41,797 nucleotides of DNA, taken from assembly GCA_039908345.1 (NCBI GenBank), contig JAMOBD010000020.1, forward strand, positions 1-41,797, read 5' to 3'. The translations under genes were made by a program, and so were the position numbers. Below are positions 1-8,415 of the stretch, piece by piece. The DNA comes from Magnetospirillum sp. WYHS-4. Its GTDB lineage: Bacteria > Pseudomonadota > Alphaproteobacteria > Rhodospirillales > GLO-3. Positions within the stretch are counted from its first letter, which is position 1. Each line of letters begins with the position of its first letter. The notes below the pieces were generated by a model. The model was not told where the DNA came from, made no database searches, and saw only the letters and a program-made list of their open reading frames with translations.

Positions 1-1
1 G

Positions 2-166
2 TGGTGGCGCGCAATGTCGAACATCGCGGAACATATGTCAATCATCAAAATGGAACATGAGGAACAAAAACCGATTGGCGAGGCGGAAGGGGACGGCGAA
101 GGTGGGGGGCGGATTCGTGGACGGATCGCGGAAGTCCCTTCCGGTAAGGCGGTCCTTCCCCCATAA
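2..166 (+). CDS. possible C-terminal tail of an upstream gene (partial), or 50-aa ORF
   Basis: A reading frame open from the left edge ends at a TAA at 164-166. It contains an ATG at 14 and would end in a Glu/Gly-rich tail (IGEAEGDGEGGG) followed by basic residues. It lies directly before the STAS gene, with a short 12-codon ORF (ATG 166, stop 202-204) bridging to that gene's GTG at 201. It may be the end of a gene starting outside the window. No family is recognised and codon third positions are not strongly biased, so it may also be chance. Confidence 0.22.
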   Translation, partial: WWRAMSNIAEHMSIIKMEHEEQKPIGEAEGDGEGGGRIRGRIAEVPSGKAVLPP

Positions 167-200
167 TGACCCGACCGGAGAAACCGCGAAGGGGGCGACG

Positions 201-512
201 GTGAAGATCGATATCCAGATCGACGGACCCACGGCGACGATCCACCTGACGGGCGAGATTACCGCACAGGATCGCGCCGCTTTCGAGGAGGTCGCCGCGA
301 AGGCGTTGGCAAGTGGACCGCAGCAGGTGGTGGTCGACCTTTCCCGGCTCGATTTCATGGATTCGGCCGGATTGGGATTCCTGCTCATCCTGCTCAAGAT
401 GGGTGAAGAAAAGGGGGCGGCCGTGGCCCTCGCCCAACCGCGGGGCGACGTCAAGGATCAACTCGAACTGGCCCGCTTCAACCTGCTGTTCGACATCCGC
501 GATTCGGCCTGA
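201..512 (+). CDS. STAS-domain anti-sigma factor antagonist-like protein
   Basis: A 103-residue protein consisting only of a STAS domain. The signature FMDSAGLGFLLIL carries the serine (in DSAGLG) that is phosphorylated by an anti-sigma kinase in SpoIIAA/RsbV-type antagonists. In that family the unphosphorylated form sequesters an anti-sigma factor. I chose the GTG at 201 because the STAS fold begins there (VKIDIQIDG). The frame is open back to an ATG at 57, but those 48 extra codons encode a basic, low-complexity stretch foreign to the family. A second STAS gene follows 73 bp downstream. No RsbW-like kinase or PP2C phosphatase is visible, so the partner must be outside the window. Cytoplasmic. 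The family call is firm; the pathway is inferred. Confidence 0.85.
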   Translation: MKIDIQIDGPTATIHLTGEITAQDRAAFEEVAAKALASGPQQVVVDLSRLDFMDSAGLGFLLILLKMGEEKGAAVALAQPRGDVKDQLELARFNLLFDIRDSA

Positions 513-585
513 CGCAGATCCCCCTTGACCATTCCGCCGACTCTGCGAAGCTGCCGGTGGAACTGGGGAGTTCCCGGAGGGGCCC

Positions 586-891
586 ATGCAGTATCGTATC
601 CATGAATCCGACGGCACGGCGGTCCTGTCCATCGAAGGGCAAGTCGTGGTGACCGACCGGTCCGAGTTCGCCGTCGTGGCGGCCGATGCCCTGGCCCGGC
701 GCCCTCATCGGCTGGTCGTCGATCTCGGCGCCGTCGAGTTCATGGATTCGGCGGGTCTCGGCCTGCTGCTCCTGTTGCGCGACGAGGCCCTCGCCCGCCA
801 AGTCAAGGTGATCCTGCGGGGAGCCCAGGGCCAAGTCCGGGAATTGTTCGAGACGGCCGGCTTCGAACTTCTTTTTCCGATGGCCGACTAA
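586..891 (+). CDS. STAS-domain anti-sigma factor antagonist-like protein (second copy)
   Basis: A 101-residue stand-alone STAS domain with FMDSAGLGLLLLL, the same phosphoserine signature as the gene just upstream. It also shares the segment VVDL...FMDSAGLG and a similar ending (ELLF). The ATG at 586 is preceded by a good ribosome site (CGGAGGGG, about 6 nt spacing). The two STAS genes look like a tandem duplication that has diverged considerably. Probably both are switch proteins in a partner-switching module controlling a sigma factor, a phosphatase or a diguanylate cyclase; which one cannot be told from this window. rnd follows after 38 bp on the same strand. Confidence 0.87.
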   Translation: MQYRIHESDGTAVLSIEGQVVVTDRSEFAVVAADALARRPHRLVVDLGAVEFMDSAGLGLLLLLRDEALARQVKVILRGAQGQVRELFETAGFELLFPMAD

Positions 892-929
892 TACTTTCCG
901 TTCCGCGTCTTTCCGTGTAGAACCCGGCC

Positions 930-2114
930 ATGACCCTGATCGTCCAAAGTGCTCCCCTGGCTGAATTCTGCGCCCGCCTGAAGGGCGTCGACTACATCAC
1001 CGTCGATACCGAGTTCATGCGCGAGAAGACCTTCTGGCCCCAGCTCTGCGTCCTGCAGGTGGCCGGGCCCGAAGAGGCCATCGCCATCGACGCCCTGGCG
1101 CCGGGGATGGATCTGGCGCCGCTGTTCGATATCTTCGTCGACCCGTCGGTCCTCAAGGTCTTCCACGCCGCCCGCCAGGACCTCGAAATCTTCTACCACC
1201 TTATGGGACGCCTGCCGGTGCCGGTCTTCGACACCCAGGTGGCGGCCATGGTTTGCGGTTTCGGAGAACAAGTCGGCTACGACACCCTGGTCGCCAAGCT
1301 GGCCAAGGCCCATATCGACAAATCCTCGCGCTTCACCGATTGGGCCATCCGACCCTTGAGCGCCAAGCAGATTGGCTACGCGTTGGCCGACGTAACCCAT
1401 TTGCGCACCGTCTACGACAAGCTGAAACGCCGCCTGGACCGCAATGGCCGCGCCGGCTGGCTGGACGAGGAAATGGCGACCCTGACGGCGCCCGAGACCT
1501 ACGCCGTCGATCCCCAGGAGTCCTTCCGCCGGCTCAAATCCCGTAGCGCGTCGCCGCGCATGCTGGCGGTCTTGCGCGAGGTGGCGGCCTGGCGGGAACG
1601 CGAAGCCCAGCGCCGCGACCTGCCGCGCAACCGCGTCCTGCGCGACGAGGCCTTGCTGGAGATCGCCCACCACACCCCTTCCACCGTGTCCGACCTGGCC
1701 CGCACGCGCGGCCTCGGCGCCCGCTTGGCCGAAGGCTCCCAGGGTGCCGCCATCCTGGAGGCAGTGCGGCGCGGCCGGGAAGTCCCCGAGGAGGAATGCC
1801 CCCGTCCGGAGGACAAGCCCTTCCTGCCCCGGGGCATCGGCCCACTGTCCGACCTGCTCAAGGTACTGCTCAAGATGAAGTGCGAGGAGTTCGATGTGGC
1901 CCAGAAGCTGGTCGCCTCGGCCTCGGACGTGGATATGATCGCCGCCTTCGGCCCCGAGGCCCAGGTACCCACCCTGCACGGCTGGCGGCTGGACGTCTTC
2001 GGCCGGGACGCCCTGCGGCTGCGGGCGGGCGAGGTCGCCCTGGCCGGATCGCTGGACGGCATTCACACGGTCGATATCCCTTCTCAGGAAGCCGTCGCCG
2101 AGCCCGCGCCGTAG
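930..2114 (+). CDS. rnd: ribonuclease D
   Basis: A 394-residue 3'-5' exoribonuclease that trims the 3' ends of tRNA precursors and other small RNAs; cytoplasmic. The DEDDy catalytic residues are visible: D26 and E28 in VDTEF (Exo I), D84 in ARQDLEI (Exo II), and Y150/D154 in YALADVTHL (Exo III). An HRDC helical domain follows at about residues 205-285 (AAWREREAQRRDLPRNRVL). Length is normal for the family (about 375-395). The 3' end overlaps by 31 bp the convergent receiver-protein gene on the other strand, so the two transcripts would be antisense at their tails. Confidence 0.95.
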   Translation: MTLIVQSAPLAEFCARLKGVDYITVDTEFMREKTFWPQLCVLQVAGPEEAIAIDALAPGMDLAPLFDIFVDPSVLKVFHAARQDLEIFYHLMGRLPVPVFDTQVAAMVCGFGEQVGYDTLVAKLAKAHIDKSSRFTDWAIRPLSAKQIGYALADVTHLRTVYDKLKRRLDRNGRAGWLDEEMATLTAPETYAVDPQESFRRLKSRSASPRMLAVLREVAAWREREAQRRDLPRNRVLRDEALLEIAHHTPSTVSDLARTRGLGARLAEGSQGAAILEAVRRGREVPEEECPRPEDKPFLPRGIGPLSDLLKVLLKMKCEEFDVAQKLVASASDVDMIAAFGPEAQVPTLHGWRLDVFGRDALRLRAGEVALAGSLDGIHTVDIPSQEAVAEPAP

Positions 2115-3109
2115 CGCAGGTCGATTTCCGCCGCGATCCGCTGCGCCGCCTTCCGCTGCCCCGGGCGAACCCGGAAAGCGCGGTCGATGCCTTCGGCCAG
2201 GGGCGCCAGCAGATCGATGGCCCTGGGATCGGGAGTCGCCAGATCGGCCAGCAGGCGCCCGCAGACCCGGGCCAGCGACCGGCACATCTCGGCCACATGG
2301 CCTTGGGCCGACGCTTCCAGGCGCCGTTCGATATCGCCGGCCAGGAAGTCGAGCCGGGCGAGATGAGGCTCCAGCCGGGCACCCGGCCATGCGCCGTCGA
2401 CCAGTTCGCGGATCCGCGCCACCCGCCAAGTCACCTGGACCGCATGGCGTTCCAGTTTCTGCCCGTCGACCACGCGGCAGGCCCGATCCACCAGACGTTC
2501 GATCTCCGGATCGGGACAGGATTTCTCGATCTTCAGGAAGGCCGTGTTGGGTACATGCACGAGGGGCACGATCTCGCTCCCCTCGCGCGGAGCTTCGCGG
2601 CGCGTCGGGCCGATATAGTCGTCGGTCACCACGAAGGGCTTACGCTTGTGGACCAGTCCGGCGATCCGCTCGGCCAGCGAAGCCGCCGGACTCTGCAGGA
2701 TGACGATGTCGTCCGAACCGGCGTCGATGGCGGCGCGGATACGATCGGCCGTCGGGCTGCGCATCAAGGTAACGACGAGCGCGAAAGGATTTCGACCGCA
2801 TTCCCGGTTCCGCAGGCGGCGGATCTGTTCGCAGACGTCTCCGCCGGGCAAGTCCCCGTCGCAGACCAGCAGGTCGGGCAGAGCCTCGTCCAGCGCCTTG
2901 GCGATGGCGTTCGCGGCGGAGATGTCGCGGATGTGCGAGAAGCCGCGCCACCGCAACTGTTCTTCGATCGCCCGACAGGCCGGATCGTCGCAGGCGCCGA
3001 AGATCAGGTTCAGCCGGGACATTCCGAAGTTGAAGGCGCGGGTCCGGTCGAGACTTCGGATGAAAGCGGCCGTCGTCTTGCCCTTCTGGGCCGGGAAGAG
3101 GGATGCCAT
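2084..3109 (-). CDS. receiver-like protein with a 180-residue C-terminal extension
   Basis: A 341-residue protein with a CheY-like receiver fold at about residues 33-155: acidic pair D41/D42, likely phospho-acceptor D84 in LLVCDGDLPGG, and T114 in LVVTLM. The Lys expected just before the conserved Pro near residue 141 is not present (ILQSP), so signalling may be altered. Immediately after comes KPFVVTDDYIGPTRR, a linker type I associate with alphaproteobacterial receiver proteins. The C-terminal half (about 185-335) is helical with no recognisable DNA-binding or enzymatic output domain. The ATG at 3109 has a GGAG about 8 nt upstream. It lies 91 bp downstream of ppx on the same strand. Function unknown beyond a likely two-component role. 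Confidence 0.75.
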   Translation of the reverse strand: MASLFPAQKGKTTAAFIRSLDRTRAFNFGMSRLNLIFGACDDPACRAIEEQLRWRGFSHIRDISAANAIAKALDEALPDLLVCDGDLPGGDVCEQIRRLRNRECGRNPFALVVTLMRSPTADRIRAAIDAGSDDIVILQSPAASLAERIAGLVHKRKPFVVTDDYIGPTRREAPREGSEIVPLVHVPNTAFLKIEKSCPDPEIERLVDRACRVVDGQKLERHAVQVTWRVARIRELVDGAWPGARLEPHLARLDFLAGDIERRLEASAQGHVAEMCRSLARVCGRLLADLATPDPRAIDLLAPLAEGIDRAFRVRPGQRKAAQRIAAEIDLRYGAGSATAS

Positions 3110-3200
3110 GACGGAACTCCGTTCGTTCTGAACAGGTCGCGTATCAAGGCTACCGCGAAGCCTCCCGGCGGAATGTAACCCAGATCACCTTGCGGCGAGG

Positions 3201-4754
3201 TCAGGTGGCGGCGATTTGCGGCTTCAGGTTCATGGCACGGGCCAAGGTGGCGAAGCGCCGGTCGACGGCTTCGCCGATGAACACATCGGAATCGCTCGGC
3301 AGAACCAGGCGTAGCGTGCCGCCGCCGTTCAATTCCAGGCGACAGGTGGGCAGCAGGCCCGGCGCCCCGCCCGAGACCGTACTGGCCAGCCGCAAGGCAT
3401 AACCCAGCACCTGGGAGCGGGCCGACTGGTCATCGTCCAGCAGGCGGCGCACCGGCGCCACGATGGCGGCGTCCGGACTGCCGTTGTAGCGCACGAACAC
3501 GGCCAGGGCGAGGAACACCCGATCGGCATGGGACAGGCCGGCGAAGGGCAGACGCAGCACGCGATGGAAGGCGATTTCGGCCCGGTAGTCGGGATGCTCG
3601 CTCCAGCCGATATCGCTGACCAGGCAGGCGGCATAGCGCAGGCGGCGCCCCAGGTCGCCCTCGCCGGGAAACAGCGGGGCGCTCCAGTCCAGAAGCTCCT
3701 TGCCGCCCGAGGCGAAGCGGCCGCTACGCTCCGCCAGGGTCTCGCAGGCGGCGATCAAGGGGTCCTGGTGCTGCAGTTCCGGCGGCAGGCCGCGCAAGAG
3801 CTTACCCTCGCGCATGCCGAAGGCGGAAAAGACCACGTCCTTGGGCCGTACCGTTTCCAGCAGGGCCCCCATCACCGCCGCCGCGCAGACCAGGGTGGAG
3901 ACGCGGCGCCGCTGCACGCCGGGAATCTTTTCCAGCGACTCCCGGCTCAGCCCTCCGATCAGGCGGACCAGGCGGGCGGCATCGTCGCGCGGGATGGCGT
4001 AGTTGTCGATCACGTGCAACGGATAGCCGATCTGGTCGATGAAGATGCGAGCCATGGCCCGCCAGGACCCGCCGACCGCATAGAAGCTGCGGTTTCTCAT
4101 CTCTACCAGCCACGGTACCGAGGCGAAATGACGGGCGATTACGTCATGGCCCTTCCCCTTGGCGCACACTGCCTCGGAAAGCCGCAGGTGCCCCAGGGGC
4201 AGGGTGGCATGGCGACCACAGCCGCCCTGGTCGAGTTCCACCAGATCCAGGCTCCCCCCTCCCAGGTCGCCCAGCACGCCATCGGCGCCGTGCACGCCGC
4301 TCAGCACGCCTTCGGCAGCCAGCTTGGCTTCCTCCTCGCCGCTCAACACCTCGACGGGCAGGCCGAAGCGGCGTCGGATTTCGGCCACAAGATCGGGCCC
4401 GTCCAGGGCCTCGCGCACCGCGGCGGTGGCCACCAGGTCAAGCCGCTCCACTCCCATGGCCTGCGACAGGCGGATGAAGCGGGCCAGACTCTTCATGGCC
4501 ATGAACACGCCCTCGGGATTGAGGCGCCGGGTCTCCGTCAGCCCACGTCCCAGCTCGCACTGGGCCTTTTCGTTGAAGATGGGAAAGGGCAGCCGTGTCG
4601 GCGTGTCGTAGACCACCAGACGTACCGTGTTGGACCCGATATCGACTACGCCGACGCGTCCCGCGCAGGCACCATCGGCCTTGCGGGGCTTGGAGGCCCT
4701 TCCTGCCTGGCGGCAGCGCGTCATGGAAGCGTCATGCTTTCGTCGGCCGGTCAT
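3201..4754 (-). CDS. ppx: exopolyphosphatase / guanosine pentaphosphate phosphatase family protein
   Basis: A 517-residue Ppx/GppA family phosphatase of the actin-like ATPase (ASKHA) fold. It hydrolyses inorganic polyphosphate and/or pppGpp. Key motifs are the N-terminal VVDIGSNTVRLVVYD (phosphate 1 loop, about residues 36-50), TAAVREA, and the glycine-rich GDLGGGSLDLVEL. The C-terminal helical part carries an HD-like region. The first 35 residues are basic and poorly conserved; a start at the internal Met11 or later is possible. Divergent from sixA with a 103-bp shared promoter region. ppk is not in the window. Confidence 0.93.
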   Translation of the reverse strand: MTGRRKHDASMTRCRQAGRASKPRKADGACAGRVGVVDIGSNTVRLVVYDTPTRLPFPIFNEKAQCELGRGLTETRRLNPEGVFMAMKSLARFIRLSQAMGVERLDLVATAAVREALDGPDLVAEIRRRFGLPVEVLSGEEEAKLAAEGVLSGVHGADGVLGDLGGGSLDLVELDQGGCGRHATLPLGHLRLSEAVCAKGKGHDVIARHFASVPWLVEMRNRSFYAVGGSWRAMARIFIDQIGYPLHVIDNYAIPRDDAARLVRLIGGLSRESLEKIPGVQRRRVSTLVCAAAVMGALLETVRPKDVVFSAFGMREGKLLRGLPPELQHQDPLIAACETLAERSGRFASGGKELLDWSAPLFPGEGDLGRRLRYAACLVSDIGWSEHPDYRAEIAFHRVLRLPFAGLSHADRVFLALAVFVRYNGSPDAAIVAPVRRLLDDDQSARSQVLGYALRLASTVSGGAPGLLPTCRLELNGGGTLRLVLPSDSDVFIGEAVDRRFATLARAMNLKPQIAAT

Positions 4755-4857
4755 GCGATATAAGCTCTTTCGTGCCGGGAACCTGCCACAAGCGAGGGGG
4801 ACTTTGCAACGCCACCTCCGGGCAGGGAGACGACAATTCCGTAATCCGGAGGACTCC

Positions 4858-5379
4858 GTGAAGATCCTTTACCTGCTGCGCCACGCCAAATCGAGTTGGA
4901 AAGACCCGGCCCTGGCCGACTTCGATCGCCCCGTGAGCGGCCGCGGCCGGCGCGCGGCCAAGGCGATGGGCGACTATATGGAAAATCGGGGGATGCATCC
5001 GGCGACGGTACTTTGCTCGGCGGCGGAACGCACCCGTCAGACCTTGGATCTCGTCCACCCGGTGCTGGGCGCGGATGTCCCGGTGGAGGTGCGCCGCAAC
5101 CTCTATCTAGCCGATCCGCAGGCCATCCTGACCGAACTGGCGGCCTTGCCGGATTCGGTTCCGTCGGTGCTGGTGATCGCCCACAATCCCGGCCTGCACG
5201 ATCTTGCGGTAGCCTTGGCCGCCAGCGGCGACAAGGATCTTCTGGAGGCCCTGTCCGAAAAATTTCCCACCGCCGCCCTCGCAGTCCTGACCAGCGAGGC
5301 ATCCCGATGGAAGGATCTGGCCAAGGGCGGACTGCACCTGGAGGATTTCGTCCGTCCCAAGGCGCTCGACAAAGAGTGA
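4858..5379 (+). CDS. sixA: SixA-type phosphohistidine phosphatase (histidine phosphatase superfamily)
   Basis: A 173-residue histidine phosphatase. The catalytic RH is at R8/H9 (YLLRHAKSSW) and the second active-site His is H109 (VIAHNPGLHDL). SixA in E. coli dephosphorylates phosphohistidine proteins (ArcB, and the nitrogen PTS). The GTG start at 4858 is supported by CCGGAGGA just upstream and by the fold starting there; the frame is open further upstream, but that stretch crosses the ppx promoter. It ends 1 bp from the convergent hemerythrin gene. Confidence 0.9.
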   Translation: MKILYLLRHAKSSWKDPALADFDRPVSGRGRRAAKAMGDYMENRGMHPATVLCSAAERTRQTLDLVHPVLGADVPVEVRRNLYLADPQAILTELAALPDSVPSVLVIAHNPGLHDLAVALAASGDKDLLEALSEKFPTAALAVLTSEASRWKDLAKGGLHLEDFVRPKALDKE

Positions 5380-5380
5380 C

Positions 5381-5806
5381 CTATCCGACGGCCAGTCCCG
5401 TGCGGCAGCGCACGAATGCCTCGATGACCCGGTCGGCGTGGGTCATGTGATCGACCAGCCAGTCGTCGATGAAGCTGCGTACGACGAGAGCGTTGGGCCG
5501 CGATGGATTGGATTGGTAACCGCGCCGGAAGTCGCCCAGGGCTTCCAGCAACATTTCGTGTTGTTCCGAATGGGGGCCCATGCCGGGATAGGCGGCGCGG
5601 CGCATCCAGGCTTCCTCGCGACGGAAATGGATCTGAAGTTCGTCGGCCAGCACGGCCAGCGCATCGTCGAAGCCCCGGGCGTCGTGCTCCCCTTCCTCGA
5701 GAACCAGGTCGAGGACGGCGATGTAGTCCTCGATACGGTCGTGGTCGCGCTCCAGGGACCCCATCAGAAGGTCGGCATCCACCTCGTGACTCTCGTAGTG
5801 TTCCAT
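5381..5806 (-). CDS. bacteriohemerythrin
   Basis: A 141-residue single-domain hemerythrin, a four-helix bundle with a non-heme di-iron centre that binds O2. All expected ligands can be placed: H22, H60/E64 (HFRRE), H79/H83 (HSEQH), H120 and D124 (HMTHAD). Start ATG 5806 has AGGAG about 8 nt upstream. Likely an oxygen carrier, store or sensor, as in microaerophilic or motile proteobacteria. A second hemerythrin domain, fused to a receiver, occurs at 33196-34038. A 69-bp gap separates it from the unknown gene upstream, with which it may be cotranscribed. Confidence 0.92.
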   Translation of the reverse strand: MEHYESHEVDADLLMGSLERDHDRIEDYIAVLDLVLEEGEHDARGFDDALAVLADELQIHFRREEAWMRRAAYPGMGPHSEQHEMLLEALGDFRRGYQSNPSRPNALVVRSFIDDWLVDHMTHADRVIEAFVRCRTGLAVG

Positions 5807-5875
5807 CGGAAGCTCCTCAGCGCCGGTTCCAAACTCAGATTGGGTGCAACCCGCCCGACGTCAAGGGAGCGACGC

Positions 5876-6223
5876 TCAACGGGCCGTCGGAACCACATCC
5901 ACATCCCCGATGGCGGCGTATTCGATGGTCTCCCCACTGCCGTCCAGGTCGACAATGATGATGTCGCCTTCGATATGTTGTTCGTCTTCCGGATGGGTAT
6001 TGAAGTAGTTCCAGACGAAACAGGCGGCCAGGATTTCCCCCGGTCCGGCCGGAGTTCGGCTGTCGCGTTCGGTGAAGGCCAGAAGGACGGCACGCGCCTT
6101 GTGCAATTCGGCCTCGGCGCGCTGAACCTTGTACGGCACATGGCGCGAGAATTCGGCGAAACGATCATCGGGAATCGCGAAGTCGGCCATGACGCCGGCG
6201 ATGAAACAGCATACGGTCCGCAT
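5876..6223 (-). CDS. hypothetical protein
   Basis: A 115-residue protein, mostly soluble, with a strongly acidic C-terminal half (HPEDEQHIEGDIIIVDLDG) and a predicted helix at about 25-50. I do not recognise the family. The start at 6223 (MRTVCCFIAG) is fixed by a textbook AGGAGG 7 nt upstream; the open frame upstream of it is not used. Cys5 and Cys6 near the N-terminus and one further Cys are present but form no known motif. It precedes the hemerythrin gene on the same strand, so a shared transcript is plausible. Confidence 0.7.
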   Translation of the reverse strand: MRTVCCFIAGVMADFAIPDDRFAEFSRHVPYKVQRAEAELHKARAVLLAFTERDSRTPAGPGEILAACFVWNYFNTHPEDEQHIEGDIIIVDLDGSGETIEYAAIGDVDVVPTAR

Positions 6224-6342
6224 GAGTACCTCCTGACGGCCGAACCATATAGACCGAGCGCGGCCCGGATGGAATCGGTTTCCTCGCGGCCGTCCGCGAC
6301 GTATGATGCGGCCAAGCCTTCGCAAGACCGGGAGACCCTGGC

Positions 6343-6558
6343 ATGACCAACCTGCGCCGCCTCAGCGATCACATCATGGAGGCCCACACCCTGGCTTGCG
6401 GGGAAAAACGCAAGGAAATCGCCGAAATCCTCCTCAAGGCCCTGGAGATGGAACTCAGCCGTCTGGGCCTGCACGAAGGGGAGCGCCGCCGCAGCATGGC
6501 GATGCAGGAAGAAGCCTTCGTCCGTCACCGCGAAACCTTTCCCGGCAGCCATCTTTGA
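6343..6558 (+). CDS. small hypothetical protein (71 aa)
   Basis: A 71-residue, highly helical and charged protein (MTNLRRLSDHIMEAHTLACG start) with no membrane segment. The ATG at 6343 has CGGGAGA about 9 nt upstream. Amino-acid composition and helical periodicity look like a real protein, but no family is recognised. It is divergent from the 115-aa unknown gene and convergent with hdaA. Between its stop and the hdaA stop (6559-6616) there is no clear terminator. Confidence 0.6.
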   Translation: MTNLRRLSDHIMEAHTLACGEKRKEIAEILLKALEMELSRLGLHEGERRRSMAMQEEAFVRHRETFPGSHL

Positions 6559-6616
6559 AGGCGAGTGACTACCGTCACAGCGCCACGGCCCTCCACCCCC
6601 TATTCCGGACCAGGAA

Positions 6617-7345
6617 TTAGTCGGGATTGGTTGGGGGTACAGCCATCCTGGACTCCGCCGGGTCGCTTGTCTCCCCTTGGGCGGCGAGGATCCGGCGGAC
6701 GAAAGGGATCGTGATGTTCCGCCGCGAGGCCAAAGCCGCCTCGTCCAACGCCGCCACCCAGCGCCGGGCCGCCGCGAAGGAACGGTCGATGCGTGCCGCC
6801 AGGAAGGGCACCACCCCCGCTTCCACCTTGAGTTGCCGGTCGGCGAACAGCTTGACCAACACCGCCGCCAGCAACGCGTCGTCGGGCGCACCGATGGCCA
6901 CCGCCGGCGCCGCCAGCAGCCGCGAACGCAGATCGGCCAGCGGCATGTCCCAGAGAACCGGCGGACGCCTTGCCGTCAACAGGAGATGGCCGCCGCAATC
7001 GCGCAGGCTGTTGTAGAGATGCAGCAGTGGCCGTTGCAGGCCGCGCGCCAGCAGGGCTTCCGCATCCTCGACCACGCAGGCCTTGCCCGGGCCGATCAGG
7101 GCCTGCGGCTCCAGGGCTGCCAGATCGGCCCCCGTCGCCTCCCGTCCGCCGCAGTGCGCCAGGAAGACCTGAGCCAGATGGCTCTTGCCGCAGCCGGCTG
7201 GGCCGTGCACCACCAGGGCCGGCGCAGGCCAATCGGGCCAGCGGTCCAACCAAGCCACGGCATCGCGGTTGCCGTCGGCGACCAGGAAATCCTCGCCGCC
7301 CAAGGCGGGCCGATGCTCGAAGGCCAGAATCAGTTGGTTGCTCAA
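6617..7345 (-). CDS. hdaA: HdaA/Hda-like DnaA-related regulator of replication initiation
   Basis: A 242-residue AAA+ protein related to DnaA domain III but lacking the DNA-binding domain. Walker A GPAGCGKS is at 48-55 and a Walker B-like ACVVEDAEAL around 89-98. Proteins of this kind, with the sliding clamp, stimulate ATP hydrolysis by DnaA (RIDA) and limit re-initiation; in alphaproteobacteria the gene is called hdaA. The start is a TTG at 7345 that overlaps the TGA stop of the upstream perM-like gene. No ATG or GTG is available before Walker A. It is the last gene of the DUF2066/CDP-alcohol transferase/PerM operon. Confidence 0.88.
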   Translation of the reverse strand: MSNQLILAFEHRPALGGEDFLVADGNRDAVAWLDRWPDWPAPALVVHGPAGCGKSHLAQVFLAHCGGREATGADLAALEPQALIGPGKACVVEDAEALLARGLQRPLLHLYNSLRDCGGHLLLTARRPPVLWDMPLADLRSRLLAAPAVAIGAPDDALLAAVLVKLFADRQLKVEAGVVPFLAARIDRSFAAARRWVAALDEAALASRRNITIPFVRRILAAQGETSDPAESRMAVPPTNPD

Positions 7346-8415
7346 GCGCCCCGCCCCAGGTAAAGCCGGCTCGCCTTGTAGCGGGCCAGCCAATAGCGCA
7401 GCAGGACGCCGATGGCCGCCGCTACCGGCACCGCCAGTAGCACGCCGGTGAACCCGAAGACGACCCCGCCAGCCATGATCGAGAAGATCAGCCAGACCGG
7501 ATGCAGACCCACCTTCTCGCCCACCAGCTTCGGCTGGAGCATGTAGCTCTCGATTCCCTGCCAGACCGCGAAGACCGCCAGCACCTTGACGATCAAGCCC
7601 ACGCCCTCGCCCTGGAACAAGGCCACGGCAAGCCCGGCAAGGATGCCGATCGCTCCGCCGACGAAGGGAACGAAGGACAAGGCGCCGGTGACGATGCCGA
7701 TCAGGAGACCGAAATCCAGCCCCACCAAGGTCAGGGCGAGGCCGTAGTAGGCGGCGTCGATCAGACAGATCAACCCCTGGCCGCGCACGAAGGCGGCGAC
7801 CGTGCGGTCGATCTCGGCGGCCTGCTCGCGGATGGCCGGCGCCGCGTCCCGAGGCAGGGTGCCGTCCAGCCAAGCCACGATGCGGTCGTAGTCGCGCAGC
7901 AGGTAGAACGACACCACCGGGGTGACGATCAGCAGGGACAGGATGCTGAACACCGCCAAGCCCCCGCTAAGGATGCGGCGGGCGATGCCGCCCAGCCAGG
8001 TTATCGCCTCGCCGGCGTGGGACTCGGCAGCCCCCTTGAGCTTGGCCACCTCGTCCGGACTCAGGCGATCCCAGAGGGTCTGCAGCAGGGGCGCGGCCCA
8101 GTCCCGTACCGCCGCCAGCACGTCGGGCAGACGGGCAGCCAGTTGCACGATCTGAGCCTGCAGGGGCGGCGCCAGCAAGGCCAGAGCCAGTCCGACCGAA
8201 ATGAAAAAGCCTCCCAGGATCAGGCTCACCGCGAGGCCGCGCGAGGCGCCCTTGGCCTCCAGCCGATCCGCCAGGGGATCGAGGAAGTAGGCCACCGCCA
8301 TGCCGGCCAGGAAGGGCATCAACATTTCGCGCAGCAGGTAGATCAAGCCGGCGGCCACCAGGAAAGCCGCCAGCCAGAACCACGCCCGGGCGGACGCGTC
8401 GCGGGCAGTCGTCAT
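7342..8415 (-). CDS. AI-2E family transporter (PerM-like)
   Basis: A 357-residue inner-membrane protein of the PerM/AI-2E exporter family: about 7-8 hydrophobic segments, with a central soluble stretch (about 75-150) and the conserved C-terminal region containing VGEKVGLHPVWLI and GFTGVLLAVPVAA. Proposed substrates in the family include autoinducer-2 and cations; none can be assigned here. Its ATG overlaps the stop of the CDP-alcohol transferase gene (ATGA), and its stop overlaps the hdaA start, so the proteins are translationally coupled. This order is common in alphaproteobacteria. Confidence 0.9.
   Translation of the reverse strand: MTTARDASARAWFWLAAFLVAAGLIYLLREMLMPFLAGMAVAYFLDPLADRLEAKGASRGLAVSLILGGFFISVGLALALLAPPLQAQIVQLAARLPDVLAAVRDWAAPLLQTLWDRLSPDEVAKLKGAAESHAGEAITWLGGIARRILSGGLAVFSILSLLIVTPVVSFYLLRDYDRIVAWLDGTLPRDAAPAIREQAAEIDRTVAAFVRGQGLICLIDAAYYGLALTLVGLDFGLLIGIVTGALSFVPFVGGAIGILAGLAVALFQGEGVGLIVKVLAVFAVWQGIESYMLQPKLVGEKVGLHPVWLIFSIMAGGVVFGFTGVLLAVPVAAAIGVLLRYWLARYKASRLYLGRGA

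Noticed and set aside
57-200. N-terminal 48-residue extension of the first STAS protein
   Set aside because: Basic, low-complexity sequence not found in STAS-only proteins; the domain begins at GTG 201.
888-2429. Long minus-strand open frame opposite rnd
   Set aside because: It mirrors the GC-rich codon pattern of rnd, is low in family-like motifs and overlaps two well-supported genes.
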